A stretch of DNA of 57,288 nucleotides from Candidatus Nitrosopumilus sp. (GTDB lineage: Archaea; Thermoproteota; Nitrososphaeria; Nitrososphaerales; Nitrosopumilaceae): the NCBI GenBank assembly GCA_024644105.1, contig JAHELP010000002.1, positions 1-57,288 on the forward strand. Reading direction: 5' to 3'. A program made the translations under genes and the position numbers. The notes under the pieces are model-generated. The model was given only the letters and a program-made list of their open reading frames with translations, ran no database searches and was not told where the DNA came from. Position 1 is the first letter of the stretch, and each line of letters starts with the position of its first letter. Positions 16,033 to 24,465 of this stretch are shown here, one piece after another.

Positions 16033-16063
16033 ACCGTATAGTACGGTACCAGTACTTTATAAG
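16032..16063 (-). promoter_or_regulatory. radA promoter with inverted repeat over the start codon
   Basis: The TATA box at 16055-16063 (CTTATAAAG on the minus strand) is centred 27 nt before ATG 16032. Between them lies a perfect 7-bp inverted repeat TACCGTA-TAG-TACGGTA (16032-16048), followed by GGTACC and another GTAC. This is unusually GC-containing for the region. It covers the presumed transcription start, so it is a candidate operator. No regulator is identified. Confidence 0.5.
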
Positions 16064-16115
16064 GTTATTGTTTGAGAAAATGATCGTAAAATGATTAATT
16101 TTTACTGAAAATAGA

Positions 16116-16298
16116 CTAACGTCTCTTTCGTCTTTGTCCAGGTTTATTTTGACCAGGGAATCTGCCTAAAACAAATCTTTTCTTAAAGTTACTTTTGTTT
16201 CCAACACTAGAACTAGTACCTACGATTTTTCTACCTTCAACCTTTGGTGTTTGTCCTCTAACTTTACCTGCTTTGGTAAGTGAACCGTGTGTTGCCAT
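16116..16298 (-). CDS. rps30e: Small ribosomal subunit protein S30e (eS30)
   Basis: This protein has 60 residues and is very basic. HGSLTKAGKVRGQTPKVE and a Lys/Arg-rich C-terminus (GRFPGQNKPGQRRKRR) match eS30. In animals this protein is made as a fusion to a ubiquitin-like FUBI domain; here it stands alone. A TATA-like element (16320-16328) lies 26 nt before ATG 16298. Confidence 0.93.
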   Translation of the reverse strand: MATHGSLTKAGKVRGQTPKVEGRKIVGTSSSVGNKSNFKKRFVLGRFPGQNKPGQRRKRR

Positions 16299-16338
16299 GA
16301 TAAGAAATAGGGATTAGTGAATTTATGTATTTGGATGA

Positions 16339-18063
16339 CTACCAGTACTTTGCTTTAACAGTCTCGATAACTTTTTCGTGTTCCCTACTCTTTCTACGTG
16401 CATATTTCTCCATAGCACCAAGAGGTACACCGCCAAGAGATCGTGCAATTGCATTAAAGAAGTATCTTTGTGGGCCTTTTGAACCAGTCTTAGTCATGAA
16501 TTTTTGAATACCATATTTGAAATTGTGTTGCCATGTCTTGTAAAGAACACCAAGCTGTGCAGGAGTCATTTCATTTCCAATATGGAAGAAATCTGATTTT
16601 TCTAGCAATCCTATTGGAACAAATGTTAGTGCTGTAGCAGTAAACATTGAATCAGGTTGCTCTCGTTCTAATTCACTTAGTAATTGAATAGTTTCCCAAG
16701 AATCTTCAGGGGTTTCATCGTTATCAAGACCCATAATTAGTGTGAATGCAGGAATCCAATAATCCTGGTTCAAAGTTTTAACACCTTCTTTTACAACCCA
16801 GTGCCATTCAGATGGATCATAAGGAGCAAGTTTTCTATCAGCATATTTACCGATTAATCTAAGACTTCCAGTTTCAAATCCAGCTTGAATACCTATCATG
16901 TTATCTGGACTTGCTTTCATAATTCTAGATAGATTAGGAATTAATTTTTCATCTGCAATTGCACCTGCCAGTGTACCGTGAGTTGGATTTGTATGCTCAA
17001 CACCTGTAGACATGATAGCAGTAAACAATTCCTCTAATGCTTCTCTATTTGGTTCCATTCCTTTTGCAGTTCTTGGATCCATGCCATAGACAAAGATATC
17101 ATCACTGTGAATCCATGCAGATTTAGAACCACCTTTCTTAATGTTAACTTCAATTTCTTTTTTGACTTTTTCTGGTGAATAATATCTTAAAGATCTTAAT
17201 GTTACATCACAGAATTTACATCCCCTTCCACAACCTCGCATTACTTCAACCATTCCATGCATACTTGGTTCTACAATGTCAGGAATTTCTTCTAGTTCTG
17301 GTCTATCCCAGAAATTTACAAATCTTCCGTGAATTTTTTTTCCTTCTCTTTCAAATTCTTTAATGTTAACTTTAAAGTCACTTCTCTTTCTGAAAGGATC
17401 CATGTTTTCAAAATCACCATTAATCAAATAGTTAAAGAATCGTCCTGCATGTCCATCAATTTCAGGTGCGATACCACCAAGTTCTCCTTCAAGAATTGCA
17501 TAGATTCCAAATTCTTCAATTTTTGCAGGATCGTAATTATATTGCCAGGTTCCAGATGCACCAGAAATTACTTTGGCTTTACTTCCGGTTTTTGCTTTTG
17601 CAGCTTTTATTCTGTGATGTAATTCAGCATTGTAAAATTCATCATACGAAGTCTGTTTTCTTCCATAAGTAAATGTCATAGTTACCGGACCCATTCCAAG
17701 TGGATCCATTTCATAAGTTCCAATAACCTCAGTATCAGGTCCAATAAATTGTTCAATGTGATCAGGATGAGCAACGACAACATCTTGTCTACTAAATCCA
17801 TCGCGAAGCAAACCTGCTTCTAATTTTCTCAATCCGTATGGAGCATAATTTGCTACACCGTTGGTATGAGGAATATAATTACAAATGAAATCAAATAGAA
17901 TCTTTGGAGTTACTTGATTTCCAAGAATTTTATACCAAAAACTCTTTTTGTCTCGATTAGGGTCAAGTGCTGGAGCACATCCAAAAAATGTTGCAAGAGA
18001 CAGTCCCCTATAAGGAGACATTAAAGTTCTATCAGCGGTTAATACTATTTTTGGATTACCCAT
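16339..18063 (-). CDS. B12-binding-type radical SAM protein
   Basis: This protein has about 574 residues. The N-terminal about 250 residues look like the cobalamin-binding/UPF0313-like part (IVLTADRTLMSPYRGLSLATF, RQDVVVAHPDHIEQFIG, AILEGELGGIAPE). The radical-SAM cluster RGCGRGCKFCDVT follows, then a TIM-barrel region (AWIHSDDIFVYGMD, GIQAGFETGSLRLIG). The reaction is unknown; relatives perform methylations and ring modifications. ATG 18063 is used, although in-frame GTG 18072 and TTG 18075 are close and a TATA-like TTTAAAATA at 18091-18098 permits any of them. A single-gene unit followed by pyrK. Confidence 0.8.
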   Translation of the reverse strand: MGNPKIVLTADRTLMSPYRGLSLATFFGCAPALDPNRDKKSFWYKILGNQVTPKILFDFICNYIPHTNGVANYAPYGLRKLEAGLLRDGFSRQDVVVAHPDHIEQFIGPDTEVIGTYEMDPLGMGPVTMTFTYGRKQTSYDEFYNAELHHRIKAAKAKTGSKAKVISGASGTWQYNYDPAKIEEFGIYAILEGELGGIAPEIDGHAGRFFNYLINGDFENMDPFRKRSDFKVNIKEFEREGKKIHGRFVNFWDRPELEEIPDIVEPSMHGMVEVMRGCGRGCKFCDVTLRSLRYYSPEKVKKEIEVNIKKGGSKSAWIHSDDIFVYGMDPRTAKGMEPNREALEELFTAIMSTGVEHTNPTHGTLAGAIADEKLIPNLSRIMKASPDNMIGIQAGFETGSLRLIGKYADRKLAPYDPSEWHWVVKEGVKTLNQDYWIPAFTLIMGLDNDETPEDSWETIQLLSELEREQPDSMFTATALTFVPIGLLEKSDFFHIGNEMTPAQLGVLYKTWQHNFKYGIQKFMTKTGSKGPQRYFFNAIARSLGGVPLGAMEKYARRKSREHEKVIETVKAKYW

Positions 18064-18114
18064 TCCCTTCACCAAAATAATTTTCTGATTTATTTTAAAC
18101 CTTGCTAGTCAGAC

Positions 18115-18927
18115 TTAATAATTTTCTAAAATTCCAGCCTTATTCCTATGTAAATAGCCAAATTCCTTATTTGTAGACAAATGTTTTCCATCAAATACAG
18201 TTCCATCGCGACAAACAAGATCCTCACCCATACAGCAACTACCACAAATTCCAACTCCACATTTCATCATTCTCTCAAGACTAGCTTGAACAAAGATTTG
18301 TTTAGAATTAGCAGATTGAACAGTTTTGTACATCATTATTTCAGGACCGCAAACATACACTGCATCATAATGTGTTTCATTAACTAATTTTTCAACTAAA
18401 TCAGTTACAAATCCTTTTTCACCGTAACTTCCATCATCAGTTGAAACAATTACTCTATGTGAATTATTTTTTAGTAATTCATTTGATAAAGATTCAAAGA
18501 ATACTTCATCTTTTGATTTTGCACCCATTAGTACAGTTACATCATCAGTAGGTTTTACAAAAGTAAGTAGTCTCATCATAGGAACAAGACCTGTTCCACC
18601 ACCCACAAGCAAAAGTTTTCCTTCTCTAATATCAAATGAATTTCCATAAGGACCTCTAATTCCAATTTGACCTCCTGCTGGTACATTGAATAGTCCTGTT
18701 GAAGATGGACCGTGTTTTCTTACTGTAAATGCAGCTTTACCAGTTTCTTTTGAAATCATTACACTCATGGGTAATTCATTAACACCGGGAATCCAAACCA
18801 TAGCAAATTGTCCTGGAAGGACATTGGGCATCACATCATCTGAGAAAACTAAAGTTCTAACTGTTGGTGTTTCATCAATTACTTTTTCAATTGTTACTAT
18901 TGTTGGGTGGTTAAGATTTCTTTGCAA
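18115..18927 (-). CDS. pyrK: Dihydroorotate dehydrogenase electron-transfer subunit PyrK
   Basis: This protein has 270 residues. It has a ferredoxin-reductase FAD domain (NVLPGQFAMVWIPG, GIRGPYGNSFDI), an NAD-binding segment (KLLLVGGGTGLVPMMRL, DAVYVCGPEIMMY) and a C-terminal 2Fe-2S cluster (KCGVGICGSCCMG, then a Cys at VCRDG). PyrK passes electrons from the class 1B PyrD to NAD in pyrimidine synthesis. Its start overlaps the end of pyrD by 17 nt, consistent with translational coupling. Confidence 0.93.
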   Translation of the reverse strand: MQRNLNHPTIVTIEKVIDETPTVRTLVFSDDVMPNVLPGQFAMVWIPGVNELPMSVMISKETGKAAFTVRKHGPSSTGLFNVPAGGQIGIRGPYGNSFDIREGKLLLVGGGTGLVPMMRLLTFVKPTDDVTVLMGAKSKDEVFFESLSNELLKNNSHRVIVSTDDGSYGEKGFVTDLVEKLVNETHYDAVYVCGPEIMMYKTVQSANSKQIFVQASLERMMKCGVGICGSCCMGEDLVCRDGTVFDGKHLSTNKEFGYLHRNKAGILENY

Positions 18928-19822
18928 GACCTATCATCTCCTTTATTGTAGAATAATTTTGTCGCTTCATGTAATTTAATATTCCATTGTTAATTTCATC
19001 AAAAACTCCAACCCAATTATCACCTATTGCACTTCCAAGTTGAACACCCGAAGCTCCTGCCAAGAAAAATTCAACTGCATCTTCCCAAGTAGAAATTCCC
19101 CCACATCCAATTATTGGAATATCATATTGTGAAGATATTTCATAAACGCATCTTAATGCAATTGGTTTAATCGGAGTTCCAGATAGTCCTCCAAATTTAT
19201 TACTTAGAATTGGTCTCTTAGTCTCTACATCAATAGCCATGGCTCGAACAGTGTTAATTGCAGTAATGGCATCAATTCCAGAATCAATTGCAGTACTAAC
19301 GGTATTGAGATAGTTACTGGTGCCTAAACCCACTTTGGCAATTACAGGTACATTGGTACTATTTTTTACTGTAGATACTATTTCTTTAACTAGACCTGGA
19401 TCATCTCCAACTTCCAAACCAACTTTAGCAACATGAGGACAAGATAGATTGAGTTCATATGCTTTGACTTTGCAATTTTCAAATTCTTTTATCATGGATT
19501 CAAAGTCTTCAGGGATTGAACCAACTAAACTTACTATAATTGGAACGTCTTGGTTTGGTTCAATCATTTTAGCAAAATTTGATGCTCCTGGATTTGAAAG
19601 GCCAACAGCATTTATCCATCCGCCTCCTTTTACACTAAAGATAGTAGGGTTTGGATATCCTTCCCAAGGAGCAGTACTAAGAGACTTGGTTACTACTGCA
19701 CCAGCACCAGATGCATAAAGTCGATTAAACACATCTAGAGATATGCCTAAAATTCCAGATGCCAACATCACAGGTTTATCTAATTGAATTTTACCTATGG
19801 AAGTTGCAATACTGGGTTCCAC
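18911..19822 (-). CDS. pyrD: Dihydroorotate dehydrogenase, class 1B catalytic subunit
   Basis: This protein has 303 residues. It is an FMN-binding TIM barrel with IQLDKPVMLASGILG, TKSLSTAPWEGYPNP, and catalytic-loop ELNLSCPHVA, whose cysteine is the class 1 base. VIAKVGLG, LSGTPIKPIALRCV and GCGGISTWEDA follow. With PyrK it forms the NAD-linked 1B enzyme. The GTG at 19822 is supported by TATA-like TTATATTC (about 19845-19854), 28 nt upstream. The pyrimidine gene pyrF lies 22 kb away at 41926. Confidence 0.94.
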   Translation of the reverse strand: MEPSIATSIGKIQLDKPVMLASGILGISLDVFNRLYASGAGAVVTKSLSTAPWEGYPNPTIFSVKGGGWINAVGLSNPGASNFAKMIEPNQDVPIIVSLVGSIPEDFESMIKEFENCKVKAYELNLSCPHVAKVGLEVGDDPGLVKEIVSTVKNSTNVPVIAKVGLGTSNYLNTVSTAIDSGIDAITAINTVRAMAIDVETKRPILSNKFGGLSGTPIKPIALRCVYEISSQYDIPIIGCGGISTWEDAVEFFLAGASGVQLGSAIGDNWVGVFDEINNGILNYMKRQNYSTIKEMIGLAKKS

Positions 19823-19907
19823 TTTGATTAATGAGCTTAGTTTCGAATATAACAGTTGATTCTTGATTCTGGTACCTTTTTTAAAGGTGATTTAGAATCA
19901 ACTAGTC

Positions 19908-21395
19908 ATGTATTCTGTAATTTTAACAGAATTGGGAATCTCAGTTTTCAATGATGGAAAACTCGATAAAGCGTTTGCCTTCTCAAATCCTGTAAAAGAG
20001 TATCTTCTAGTAAAAAATAAGGAATCGAAATTAAATGAGCTTGTAAATTATCTAGCATCAACCCAAAGAGGTTTTTCTGTAAGTGATGAATCATTGCTTT
20101 CAATTCTAAAAAAATATTCTATTGATTGTCATCTCATGGAATCTGCAGAATTGGATGAAGTTCAAGCAAACAAACCACAGATTATTGTTGATTCAGGTTT
20201 TGCCTCTAATTTACAAGATACACTTGGAAAACTAAGAGAGTTTGCTTTAGGATTATCGTCATCAAAAGTTACCGAAGTCTCAGAAAGCCCAGATCTTCAC
20301 ATTATTCAGGCAATTAATTCCCTGGATGAAATTGATAAGATAGCAAACGGATTGAGTTCAAGACTAAGAGAATGGTATGGATTACACTTTCCTGAATTAG
20401 ATAATATTATTGATAGCATAAACGGATATGCACAAATTGTAATGGCCGGAAAACGAGAATCCTTAACTAAACAAGTTTTTGAAGAAGCAGGTTTTCCAGA
20501 ATCAAAAGTAGAAATGCTATCATTAATTTCATCAAAAAGTAGAGGTGGAGATATTTCAGATATCAATTTATCTATTGTACAATCAATTGCAAAACAAGTT
20601 TTAGACTTTCATGAATTGCGGAAAAAACTTGAAGAGCATGTTGAATCAGAAATGCAAGAAATTGCTCCAAATCTTTCAGCAATTCTTGGAACAGCAGTAG
20701 GTGCAAGGATTTTAGGAAGGGCTGGTAGTCTTAAAAAAATGGCATCACTTCCTGCCAGTACAATTCAAGTTCTTGGAGCTGAAAAAGCATTATTCAGATC
20801 ATTGAAGACCGGTTCTCAACCACCAAAACATGGTTTACTATTCCAACATGCTATGGTTCATGCAGCCCCAAGATGGCAAAGAGGAAAAATTGCTCGTGCA
20901 GTAGCTGCAAAAGCAGTCATTGCTGCAAGAGTTGATGTCTACGGTGAAGGATTAAACCAAACATTACTTGAAAAACTCAACATCAGAGTTGATGAAATAG
21001 GTAAGAAATATGAAAATCCAACTGAAAAAGACACCAGACCACCTCCAACATTTAGAAGAGAGGGTGGTTTTAGAGATAATCCAAGACGAGAAGGTGGAGA
21101 TAGAAGAAGAGGTGACCGTAGAGAAGGTGGAGATAGAAGAAGAGGTGACCGTAGAGAAGGTGGAGATAGAAGAAGAGGTGACCGTAGAGAAGGTGGAGAT
21201 AGAAGAAGAGGTGACCGTAGAGAAGGTGGCTTTAGAGATAATCCAAGACGAGAAGGTGGAGATAGAAGAGAAGGAAGCTATAGAGATAATCCAAGACGAG
21301 AAGGTGGAGATAGAAGAGAAGGAAGCTATAGAGATAATCCAAGACGAGAGGATCAAAATTCAAATAAAAAGAGAAAAAAGTTTGGACGAAGATAA
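19908..21395 (+). CDS. nop5: Nop5/Nop56-58 C/D-box RNP scaffold protein with Arg/Gly-rich repeat tail
   Basis: This protein has 495 residues. An N-terminal domain is followed by a coiled coil (about 120-260) and the Nop/NOSIC domain, with APNLSAILGTAVGARILGRA, LKKMASLPASTIQVLGAEKAL and PKHGLLFQHAMVH. It bridges L7Ae-bound C/D sRNAs and fibrillarin to guide 2'-O-methylation. The last about 115 residues are a repetitive tail of GGDRRRGDRRE and SYRDNPRRE units, like eukaryotic GAR domains but Asp-containing. A TATA-like TTTTTTAAA lies 26 nt before ATG 19908. The fibrillarin gene overlaps its 3' end. Confidence 0.94.
   Translation: MYSVILTELGISVFNDGKLDKAFAFSNPVKEYLLVKNKESKLNELVNYLASTQRGFSVSDESLLSILKKYSIDCHLMESAELDEVQANKPQIIVDSGFASNLQDTLGKLREFALGLSSSKVTEVSESPDLHIIQAINSLDEIDKIANGLSSRLREWYGLHFPELDNIIDSINGYAQIVMAGKRESLTKQVFEEAGFPESKVEMLSLISSKSRGGDISDINLSIVQSIAKQVLDFHELRKKLEEHVESEMQEIAPNLSAILGTAVGARILGRAGSLKKMASLPASTIQVLGAEKALFRSLKTGSQPPKHGLLFQHAMVHAAPRWQRGKIARAVAAKAVIAARVDVYGEGLNQTLLEKLNIRVDEIGKKYENPTEKDTRPPPTFRREGGFRDNPRREGGDRRRGDRREGGDRRRGDRREGGDRRRGDRREGGDRRRGDRREGGFRDNPRREGGDRREGSYRDNPRREGGDRREGSYRDNPRREDQNSNKKRKKFGRR
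21058..21356 (+). repeat. In-frame tandem repeats encoding the Nop5 Arg/Gly/Asp tail
   Basis: Four nearly perfect 33-bp units start at 21091, 21124, 21157 and 21190 (encoding EGGDRRRGDRR). Related units encoding RDNPRREGGDRRE flank them. The strand is almost pure purine, so all plus frames and one antisense frame stay open; those extra frames are not genes. Confidence 0.85.
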
Positions 21396-22056
21396 CCAAT
21401 CATTTTTTTGGATAAAATCAGAAGGCCAAAATAAGTTAGCAACTGAGAACATGGTTCCCGGAAATCAGGTTTACAAAGAGAAGTTGATTATTAAAAAAAA
21501 TATTGAATATAGATTGTGGGATCCATTTAGAAGTAAATTAGCTGCAGCGATAATGAATGATTTAGATTATTTTCCTTTTGAAAATAAAAACTCAGTTCTA
21601 TATTTGGGAGCATCAACAGGAACTACAGTTAGTCACATTTCAGATATTGTAGGACCAAGTGGAATAGTTTATGGAGTAGAGCATGCAAGTAGAGTGGCAA
21701 GGGATTTCTTAGATAGGGTTGCAGCACATAGAAAAAATATTATTCCAATATTACAAGATGCAAGAAAACCAAAAGAGTATTTTTCAGTTTTTGGAAAAGT
21801 GGATGTAGTGTATGTAGATATTGCACAACCAGATCAAACACAAATTGCAATTGATAATTGTGAAATGTATTTGAAAAAAGGAGGATATTTCTTTTTAGTA
21901 ATTAAAACCAGAAGTATTGATGTAACAAAGGCACCAAAAAGAATTGTTGATGAAGAAATAGAGAAATTAAAACCAAGATTTGATGTTTTACAAATTATTG
22001 ATTTACATCCTTATGATAAAGATCACGCAATGGTAATTTCACAGTTCAAAAATTAG
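21382..22056 (+). CDS. flpA: Fibrillarin, C/D-box rRNA 2'-O-methyltransferase
   Basis: This protein has 224 residues. It has FFWIKSEGQNKLATENMVPG, then VYKEKL and YRLWDPFRSKLAAAI, SAM motif VLYLGASTGTTVSHISDIVG, VYGVEHASRVARDFLD and the catalytic region VDVVYVDIAQPDQTQIAI. It methylates ribose 2'-OH within C/D guide RNPs with Nop5. The in-frame TTG at 21382 gives a family-length N-terminus and overlaps nop5 by 14 nt, implying translational coupling. The long open frame upstream of 21382 is the shadow of the nop5 repeats. Confidence 0.93.
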   Translation: MDEDNQSFFWIKSEGQNKLATENMVPGNQVYKEKLIIKKNIEYRLWDPFRSKLAAAIMNDLDYFPFENKNSVLYLGASTGTTVSHISDIVGPSGIVYGVEHASRVARDFLDRVAAHRKNIIPILQDARKPKEYFSVFGKVDVVYVDIAQPDQTQIAIDNCEMYLKKGGYFFLVIKTRSIDVTKAPKRIVDEEIEKLKPRFDVLQIIDLHPYDKDHAMVISQFKN

Positions 22057-22673
22057 TTATTTTCAATTATTTTCTGAACAGGCTTCCAGCTTTTACGCAC
22101 AAATTTAGGCATCTCATGATTTTTTTTATAATATTTTGTTACAAATTTTACAGTTACAGAATCAGATGGATATCCGCTACCTAAATTATGAATTTTTCTT
22201 AATTTTAAGATGGCCCGGTCTCTAGTGACTTTGGCAAGGATGGATGCTGCAGATACGACAGCAAATCTACTATCTGCACGATGATATGATTTAATTTTAT
22301 GATTATCAGATAGTTTTGAAATTTCTCTTCCAAATCTCGTCGGATTTACATCACATGAATCAACATATGAAATATCAGGATTTAATTTTGAAACAACTCT
22401 TGCCATGTATTTTGCCTCTAGACTGTTTAAGCAGTGTTTTTTTACACTAGCATCAATAGACCTTGGAGAAATTTTTGCAATATAGTAATCATCAACAATT
22501 TCAAGAATTTTTTTGTATAGATGTTCACGTAATTTGGGTGAGAGTTTCTTTGAATCTTTTACCCCTAAAGCAGTTAATTTTTTTATATTTTTTTTATCCA
22601 AAGATATTCCAGCAATTACTAATGGTCCCAACATAGGACCACGTCCAGCATCATCAATACCACAGATTTGCAC
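22053..22673 (-). CDS. rnhB: Ribonuclease HII
   Basis: This protein has 206 residues. It has CGIDDAGRGPMLGPLVIAG with the first catalytic Asp and Glu-position motif, KDSKKLSPKLRE, DISYVDSCDV, YHRADSRFAVVSAASILAKVTRD and LGSGYPSD. It cleaves RNA-DNA hybrids and removes primers and misinserted ribonucleotides. DDAGRGP in place of the more usual DEAGRGP is a notable variant. GTG 22673 is chosen because a TATA box (22694-22704) lies 26 nt upstream and the product then begins just before the catalytic motif. Its end overlaps fibrillarin by 4 nt. Confidence 0.92.
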   Translation of the reverse strand: MQICGIDDAGRGPMLGPLVIAGISLDKKNIKKLTALGVKDSKKLSPKLREHLYKKILEIVDDYYIAKISPRSIDASVKKHCLNSLEAKYMARVVSKLNPDISYVDSCDVNPTRFGREISKLSDNHKIKSYHRADSRFAVVSAASILAKVTRDRAILKLRKIHNLGSGYPSDSVTVKFVTKYYKKNHEMPKFVRKSWKPVQKIIENN

Positions 22674-22693
22674 GAATTGTGTCTTAAAGCACA

Positions 22694-22712
22694 AGTATTA
22701 AACCGTTATACG
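22694..22712. promoter_or_regulatory. Adjacent divergent TATA boxes for rnhB and trm1
   Basis: GGTTTAATACT on the minus strand (22694-22704) is centred 26 nt before rnhB GTG 22673. GTTATACG on the plus strand (22705-22712) is centred 26 nt before trm1 TTG 22734. The two boxes abut within 60 bp of intergenic DNA, so the two preinitiation complexes could hardly form at once. Confidence 0.5.
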
Positions 22713-22733
22713 TTTAGAAAAATTGAAAAATAA

Positions 22734-23882
22734 TTGGAATTTCCAGATGAAACTTTTCAAGAAATAATTGAAGGTAAAACAAAACTGCTCGTCCCAAAAA
22801 AATCAATGACTGATAAAGTTCCTCCAATGAGTCCAGCTTTTTTTAATCCAAAAGCAAAACTAAACAGAGATTTTTCTATCATTGTGTATTCTGCTTTTCT
22901 TCATAAATTTCATGGTCCAAAAATTTTCTTAGAAGGTCTTTCAGGAATAGGTGCTAGAGGGTTAAGAGTTGCAAATGAATTAGAAGTTGAAAAGATTGTA
23001 ATTAATGATCTAAATCCTTCTGCACTCAAAATGGCGGAATATTCAGCGAATCTAAATCAAATAAAAAATATTGAATTTTCTGAAAAAGAAGTATGTAGAT
23101 TTTTTAGCAATTATTCAAAAAAAGGAGAAAGGGGCTCAATTGTAGATATAGATCCTTTTGGATCACCTGCAGCATATTTTGACTGTGGAATTAGGGCAAC
23201 CATGCATGGAGGCATACTATCAACAGCGGCTACAGATCTTCAAGTGTTAAATGGTCTTTTCCAATCAGCATGTAAAAGAAAGTATGGAGGAGTTCCAGTC
23301 AGAACAGAATATGGAAATGAAATTGCCATTAGATTAATTCTAGGTTCTCTAAGAACAGTAGCTGCAAGACTTGGGGTAACTATAATCCCAATCTTTGTTG
23401 AAAGTGAAATGCATTACTATAGAACATATGTCAAAGTACTCAATAGACCAGATCAACAAGAAAATCTAGGATATATTTTACATTGTAAAAACTGCGGTCA
23501 TAGAAAATGTGCATTACAACAAGAGCAAGAATGTGAACTGTGTAAATCAAAAATTAGTATGGCAGGGCCATTATGGATTGGAAAAATTTTTGATAAAGAA
23601 TTTGTGCAAAACATGTTAGATGAAAACTCTACATTAGAAACAGACAAAAATTGTGAAAAAATACTTGTAAAGTGTATAGAAGAAGCAGACATGCCAGGGA
23701 CTTATTTTACAGTAGATGAAATTGCATCTATAATGAAATCATCTCCACCAAAATTAGAAAAAGCAATTTCAAGTTTAAGAGCAAATGGATTTTTATCTAG
23801 TATTACAGCATTTAATCCAACAGGTTTCAAAACTAATGCCAACATAAATGAAATAATTGAAATTTTTAAAACTATCCCGTAA
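22734..23882 (+). CDS. trm1: tRNA (guanine26-N2)-dimethyltransferase Trm1
   Basis: This protein has 382 residues. It has the EIIEGKTKLLVPK N-terminus, SPAFFNPKAKLNRDFSI, a SAM site (LEGLSGIGARGLRVANEL), the catalytic DIDPFGSPAAYFD, and a C-terminal zinc-binding part (HCKNCGHRKC, CELCKS). Trm1 makes m2,2G26 in tRNA. The TTG at 22734 is the first start and fits the TATA spacing. The last 11 nt overlap the convergent rlmE gene. Confidence 0.94.
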   Translation: MEFPDETFQEIIEGKTKLLVPKKSMTDKVPPMSPAFFNPKAKLNRDFSIIVYSAFLHKFHGPKIFLEGLSGIGARGLRVANELEVEKIVINDLNPSALKMAEYSANLNQIKNIEFSEKEVCRFFSNYSKKGERGSIVDIDPFGSPAAYFDCGIRATMHGGILSTAATDLQVLNGLFQSACKRKYGGVPVRTEYGNEIAIRLILGSLRTVAARLGVTIIPIFVESEMHYYRTYVKVLNRPDQQENLGYILHCKNCGHRKCALQQEQECELCKSKISMAGPLWIGKIFDKEFVQNMLDENSTLETDKNCEKILVKCIEEADMPGTYFTVDEIASIMKSSPPKLEKAISSLRANGFLSSITAFNPTGFKTNANINEIIEIFKTIP

Positions 23883-24465
23883 AACCCAAACAAACAAGAT
23901 ATAGTTCACTACTTTGTTTTCTACTAGCATCAGGTTTGGTAAGATTTATTCTGGCAAATTTTTTCTTTATGTAATCTCTAAATTCCATTGAGAATTCGCC
24001 ATCAAAAACTTTGAAGACAGCATTGCCTTTATGTGCTAAAACTTTATCCATTATTTTTGAGCAATCATAATTTAATGAAATTTGTTTAGCATGATCAACA
24101 GACCAATTTCCACTCACTTGTGGTGAAAGATCACAAATTACAGCGTTTACTTTACGACCAAAATAGGACAAAACTTCATCAACAACATGCTCATCTTCAA
24201 TATTTTCTCGTATAATATGAGCACCAGGAATTTCTTCAACATAAGACAAATCAATTCCCATAACTTTTCCTTGATTCCCAACTAATTTCAGTGCCATTTG
24301 AGTCCAGCCACCAGGTGCACATCCAAGATCTAGCACATTAAAACCAGGTCCTATGATACGATATGAGCGGTTTAACTCTTGTAGTTTGAATGCAGCTCTA
24401 CTTCTGAAACCTTGTTCATGAGCTAGTCTACGATAATGATCTTTACGTGCATCTGCTAGTTTCAT
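23872..24465 (-). CDS. rlmE: 23S rRNA uridine-2'-O-methyltransferase RlmE/FtsJ-like
   Basis: This protein has 197 residues. It has the DHYRRLAHEQGFRSRAAFKL N-terminus with the first catalytic Lys, SAM motif VLDLGCAPGGWTQMAL, VICDLSPQVSGNW with the catalytic Asp, and VFKVFDGEF with the second Lys. Family members methylate U2552-like positions in 23S rRNA, or tRNA anticodon loops (Trm7); the target here is inferred from archaeal context. It follows the TFE-beta-like gene with a 4-nt overlap. Confidence 0.9.
   Translation of the reverse strand: MKLADARKDHYRRLAHEQGFRSRAAFKLQELNRSYRIIGPGFNVLDLGCAPGGWTQMALKLVGNQGKVMGIDLSYVEEIPGAHIIRENIEDEHVVDEVLSYFGRKVNAVICDLSPQVSGNWSVDHAKQISLNYDCSKIMDKVLAHKGNAVFKVFDGEFSMEFRDYIKKKFARINLTKPDASRKQSSELYLVCLGFTG

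Noticed and set aside
20964-21356. Antisense Ser/Thr-rich frame opposite the nop5 tail
   Set aside because: Open only because the repeat strand is purine-rich; no start signal or protein-like pattern.
21010-21381. Long open frame upstream of fibrillarin rich in VEIEEEVTVEK-like repeats
   Set aside because: It is the +1 shadow of the purine-only nop5 repeats, which cannot contain stop codons. The fibrillarin homology begins only after about 21385.
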